The notes below the pieces were generated by a model, which was not told the DNA's origin, made no database searches, and saw only the letters and a list, made by a program, of their open reading frames with translations. Shown one piece after another: positions 61,327 to 64,000 of a stretch of DNA of 64,000 nucleotides. The translations under genes and the position numbers were made by a program. Source of the DNA: Clostridium gelidum (GTDB taxonomy: Bacteria > Bacillota > Clostridia > Clostridiales > Clostridiaceae); contig NZ_AP024849.1 in the NCBI RefSeq assembly GCF_019977655.1, positions 1,583,001 to 1,647,000 of the forward strand, given 5' to 3'. Every line of letters starts with the position of its first letter. Position 1 is the first letter of the stretch.

Positions 61327-62937
61327 ATGTTAAAAACCAAATTATACAATAAAAATTATAATCAATTTAATGATAATTATCAACTTATATTACCATTAAA
61401 TTTAGAAAACTTAATACCAGAAGATGATTCAGTCCGCTTGCTAAGCCATATATTGGAGGGATTAAATTATACAAAGTTGTATCAGGCGTACTCTTCCGTT
61501 GGAAGAAAACCGGCAGTGGAACCAAAAATCATGTTCAAAATAGTATCGTATGCTTATTCTCAAAATGTTTATTCTAGTAGAAAAATAGAGAAAGCATGCA
61601 AAAGAGATATAAATTTCAAGTGGCTACTTCAAGGTTATAAAGCACCTGATCATGCTACCATTAGTAGATTCCGTAAAGAATATCTTTCAAATGAAGTAAT
61701 TGAAGATTTATTTTATCAACAAGTTAAATATCTAGCAGCTCAAAAGGAAATATTATTTGAAAATGTATTTATTGATGGTACTAAAATCGAAGCGAATGCC
61801 AATCGTTATACTTTTGTTTGGAAGAAATCCATTTATAAAAATGAGGAAAAAATGTTTGATAAGATTCTTACTCTTGCTGAAAATATCAATCTTGAAGAAT
61901 CGAGAGACTTTATTGTTAAAAAAGAAACATTGATATATGATATTGATAAAATTCTCGAATGGCTTTTATATGAAAAAGACAAAAGAAACATAGAGTTTGT
62001 TCACGGTATTGGTAAAAGAAAAACTGCAATTCAGAAATGGATAGAGCAACTATTTGAATATAAAGAAAGACAAGAAAAATATAATTTCAGTAAAAACATA
62101 TTATCAAAAAGAAATAGTTATTCTAAAACTGATACAGATGCAACTTTTATGCGTATGAAAGATGACCATATGAGAAATGGTCAATTGAAACCTGCATATA
62201 ATGCACAAATCGCAGTTGAAAGTGAATACGTAACCGGGGTCGGAATATTTGATGATAGAAATGATATAGCAACATTAATACCTATGCTTAATAATATGCA
62301 AGAAAAAATTGGGTATAAATATCTTAATGTAATTGCAGATTCTGGTTACGAAAGTGAGGAGAACTATTTATTTTTAGAATCTAACAATCAAACTCCGTAT
62401 ATAAAACCACAAACTTATGAAAAGTGGAAAAAAAGAAGTTTTAAAAATGATATTAGTAAACGTGAAAACATGAAATATGATGCAGAATCAGATTTATATA
62501 TTTGCCATAATGGTAGAAAGTTGATTCCGACCTCTATTATTAATAGAAAATCCGCCAGTGGATACAAATCAGAGGCTACTATCTATGAGTGTGAAAGTTG
62601 TGATAACTGTGCTCATAAATCGAAGTGCACGAAAGCAAAAGGAAATAGAAAGATGCAAGTTTCAAAAACTTTTGTGGAAAAGCGTGAAATATCTTATAGA
62701 AATATCACAACTGAATTTGGAACTAAATTAAGAATGAACAGATCTATTCAGGTCGAAGGAGCATTTGGAGTTCTAAAAAGTGATTATGAATTCAATAGAT
62801 TTTTAACACGTGGAAAAAATAGTGTTAAAACTGAATTTATTTTGCTTTGTTTTGGCTACAACATTAACAAATTGCATTTAAAAATACAAAATGAAAGAAC
62901 CCAAAATCATCTTCATGAATTAAAATCTACTGCCTAA
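61327..62937 (+). CDS. IS1182-family transposase (DDE)
   Basis: A 536-aa intact frame. The N-terminus, LILPLNLENLIPEDDSVRLLSHILEGL and GRKPAVEPKIMFKIVSYAYS, is the IS1182-type domain. The DDE core is FIDGTKIEANANRYTF (first D), VIADSGYESEENY (second D) and QVEGAFGVLKSDYEFNRFLTRG (E). A cysteine cluster (ECESCDNCAHKSKC) lies between the last two, as usual for the family. No frameshift or stop interrupts it, so the element may still move. There is no clear ribosome site; expression is probably kept low by the hairpins upstream. Confidence 0.93.
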   Translation: MLKTKLYNKNYNQFNDNYQLILPLNLENLIPEDDSVRLLSHILEGLNYTKLYQAYSSVGRKPAVEPKIMFKIVSYAYSQNVYSSRKIEKACKRDINFKWLLQGYKAPDHATISRFRKEYLSNEVIEDLFYQQVKYLAAQKEILFENVFIDGTKIEANANRYTFVWKKSIYKNEEKMFDKILTLAENINLEESRDFIVKKETLIYDIDKILEWLLYEKDKRNIEFVHGIGKRKTAIQKWIEQLFEYKERQEKYNFSKNILSKRNSYSKTDTDATFMRMKDDHMRNGQLKPAYNAQIAVESEYVTGVGIFDDRNDIATLIPMLNNMQEKIGYKYLNVIADSGYESEENYLFLESNNQTPYIKPQTYEKWKKRSFKNDISKRENMKYDAESDLYICHNGRKLIPTSIINRKSASGYKSEATIYECESCDNCAHKSKCTKAKGNRKMQVSKTFVEKREISYRNITTEFGTKLRMNRSIQVEGAFGVLKSDYEFNRFLTRGKNSVKTEFILLCFGYNINKLHLKIQNERTQNHLHELKSTA

Positions 62938-62982
62938 TTATGGAATAAAATAAGTAGGCTTATTTGAGTGCGCTTGAAATTC

Positions 62983-63035
62983 AGAAATCTCCCCAAAATT
63001 GATTTGATATTTCAATTTTGGGGAGATTTCTTTCT
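62983..63035 (+). terminator. Terminator at the right end of the insertion sequence
   Basis: AAATCTCCCCAAAATTG and CAATTTTGGGGAGATTT form a 17-bp perfect stem, then TCTTTCTTT. Confidence 0.85.
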
Positions 63036-63125
63036 TTGAATCGAAAAGGAGCATCGCTCCTGATCGAAAATCAATCATTTTGCGACACTCCCTAAAATTA
63101 ATACTACTTATTTAATGAGATACAT

Positions 63126-63251
63126 CTACATTCTGTGTAGTTTGTTTAACTTTGATTCAGGGTCATCTGTTTTTTCTTGTGTTTCATCTGTTTCGTAAAG
63201 AGCATTACAAACAATTAATATAAGATTAATAAAAATAACTATCCATAGCAT
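63126..63251 (-). CDS. 41-aa single-span membrane peptide
   Basis: On the minus strand an AGAGGGGGAATAAAT ribosome site precedes an ATG at 63251. The frame begins with a hydrophobic helix (MLWIVIFINLILIVCNAL), followed by an acidic-to-basic tail (YETDETQEKTDDPES then KLNKLHRM). It stops at TAG (63128-63126), 33 bases from the IS end. N-terminal helix plus charged tail is the common shape of small bacterial membrane proteins. Function unknown; it has no visible partner. Confidence 0.55.
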   Translation of the reverse strand: MLWIVIFINLILIVCNALYETDETQEKTDDPESKLNKLHRM

Positions 63252-63469
63252 ATTTATTCCCCCTCTAAATATATAATTGATTATAATATTTCATATATTT
63301 ATTATAACATATTTCCAATGTAAACGTTATAAAGTTTTGCTAATTTTAATAAATATATAAATATTTATTTAATAACACTTATATATTTATAGTTATTTGC
63401 AAATAATTAAAATAGATATAAACATCACATTAGGTACTCCTTGAGGGTACAAATATTAGGGGTGATAAA

Positions 63470-64000
63470 TTGGATAATAACGAAATTGAAATTAATAAAG
63501 TTAAAACAAGTAAAAAAAATAAACCCATAACAGTTCCTATAAAGATAATTCCATTAGGTGGATTGGGAGAGATAGGAAAAAATATAACCGCCTTTGAGTA
63601 TAAAGATGAAATAATAGTCATAGATTGTGGATTAGCATTTCCAGATGAAGATCTTTATGGAATTGATCTTGTAATTCCTGATGTAACATATTTAATAAAT
63701 AATAAAGATAAGGTAAAGGGATTTTTTATTACTCATGGACATGAAGATCATATAGGTTCATTAGCATATGTATTAAAGCAAATTAATGCTCCTGTATATG
63801 GTACAAAACTTACAATTGGATTAATTGAAATTAAATTAAAAGAACATAATATACTTAGTGACTGTACATTAAATGTAGTTGAACCTGGCGAGTTAATAAA
63901 ATTAAAGGAAATTAATATTGAGTTTATTAGAAATAATCACAGCATACCAGATAGTTGTTCAATTGCATTACATACGCCTCTTGGAGTTATTTTACATACT
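63470..64000 (+). CDS. rnj: Ribonuclease J (5' part; continues past the window)
   Basis: The first 177 codons of a metallo-beta-lactamase/beta-CASP RNase. PIKIIPLGGLGEIGKNITAFE, VIDCGLAFPDEDLYGIDLVIPD and the metal motif THGHEDHIGSL are diagnostic. RNase J degrades and processes mRNA and rRNA from the 5' end or internally. No in-frame ATG or GTG precedes the conserved region; TTG at 63470 is the start, with AGGGGTGAT (63458-63466) as ribosome site. A charged N-terminal extension of about 20 residues precedes the conserved core. Confidence 0.93.
   Translation, partial: MDNNEIEINKVKTSKKNKPITVPIKIIPLGGLGEIGKNITAFEYKDEIIVIDCGLAFPDEDLYGIDLVIPDVTYLINNKDKVKGFFITHGHEDHIGSLAYVLKQINAPVYGTKLTIGLIEIKLKEHNILSDCTLNVVEPGELIKLKEINIEFIRNNHSIPDSCSIALHTPLGVILHT

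Larger units (their letters stand above)
61218..63093 (+). mobile_element. IS1182-family insertion sequence, apparently intact
   Basis: A 1.88-kb element with imperfect terminal inverted repeats: the left end AGGGGCTGTTGCAAAACTA and the complement of the right end, AGGGAGTGTCGCAAAATGA, share 14 of 19 positions. It contains one full transposase gene. The left end has two hairpins (GCTGTTGCAAAACTAAC/GTTAGTTTTGTGGCAGC and AAAATGTGAATTC/GAATTCACATTTT) that would block outside transcription. The right end has a strong terminator. A 4-bp AAAA is present on both sides but lies in A-runs, so a target duplication cannot be proven. Confidence 0.85.

Noticed and set aside
63437..63453. Palindrome-like GTACTCCTTGAGGGTAC before RNase J, sharing CCTTGAGGGTA (reverse complement) with element D
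   Set aside because: The palindrome is imperfect and the shared 11 bases have no further flanking likeness; probably chance.
1..64000. CRISPR arrays, tRNA or rRNA genes, phage genes
   Set aside because: I found no evenly spaced repeat array, no cloverleaf-like sequence with a T-arm, no rRNA motif and no phage structural gene.

Overview
The window is AT-rich, with dense, mostly plus-strand coding, strong AGGAGG-type ribosome binding sites and many U-tailed hairpins. It also carries a T-box leader, YesM/YesN and LplABC-type sugar uptake genes and an RNase J gene. Together these point to a Clostridium sensu stricto chromosome, probably a saccharolytic or solventogenic species of the C. beijerinckii type. 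The species is inferred from gene style, not established.

Layout. (1) 1-740: 3' end of a ClpA-type chaperone gene and a tiny zinc-ribbon protein gene. (2) 741-2985: an alanine-type T-box leader in front of an Lrp-family regulator and a class I aminotransferase. (3) 3370-14134: a nucleoside uptake and salvage locus: LacI regulator with a cre-like operator, BMP-type lipoprotein, NupO/P/Q-type ABC importer, deoC, pdp, deoB, cdd and deoD. (4) 14338-14904: a Uma2-family protein. (5) 15026-48155: a large glucurono(arabino)xylan-oligosaccharide locus. It holds GH3, several GH43, two GH39, GH8, GH67 and GH95 enzymes, a clan-A-like DUF5060/DUF4038 protein, a CE1 esterase, a NodB-type deacetylase, uxuA/uxuB, an LplABC-type importer without its ATPase, a chemoreceptor and three AraC regulators. 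(6) 48356-51775: a YesM/YesN-type two-component pair. (7) 51898-56253: small stress or unknown genes, an HD-GYP protein, an alpha/beta hydrolase and a small secreted protein. (8) 56794-60164: a GH13 amylase and a type I pullulanase. (9) 60393-61163: a GalT/HIT-like DUF4931 protein. (10) 61218-63093: an intact IS1182-family element, followed by a 41-codon membrane-peptide gene (minus strand) and the 5' end of the RNase J gene.

How the genes fit together. The glycoside hydrolases and esterases in the xylan locus show no signal peptides, while the solute-binding proteins are lipoproteins. Short, substituted xylo-oligosaccharides (methylglucuronate, acetyl, arabinose and perhaps fucose or L-galactose side groups) therefore seem to be imported whole. 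They would be dismantled in the cytoplasm to xylose, arabinose and glucuronate. UxuA and UxuB carry the uronate branch toward 2-keto-3-deoxygluconate. The secreted xylanase and the importer ATPase must lie elsewhere. The nucleoside locus similarly imports nucleosides and converts their ribose or deoxyribose to central metabolites.

Most unusual features: four dispersed foldback elements sharing about 26-bp terminal arms; a duplicated AraC regulator and divergent-promoter cassette next to more diverged xylosidase genes; a decayed ABC-ATPase relic at 19202; an HD-GYP relic at 54303; and two mutually exclusive hairpins in the leader of the alpha/beta hydrolase gene at 54521-54585.
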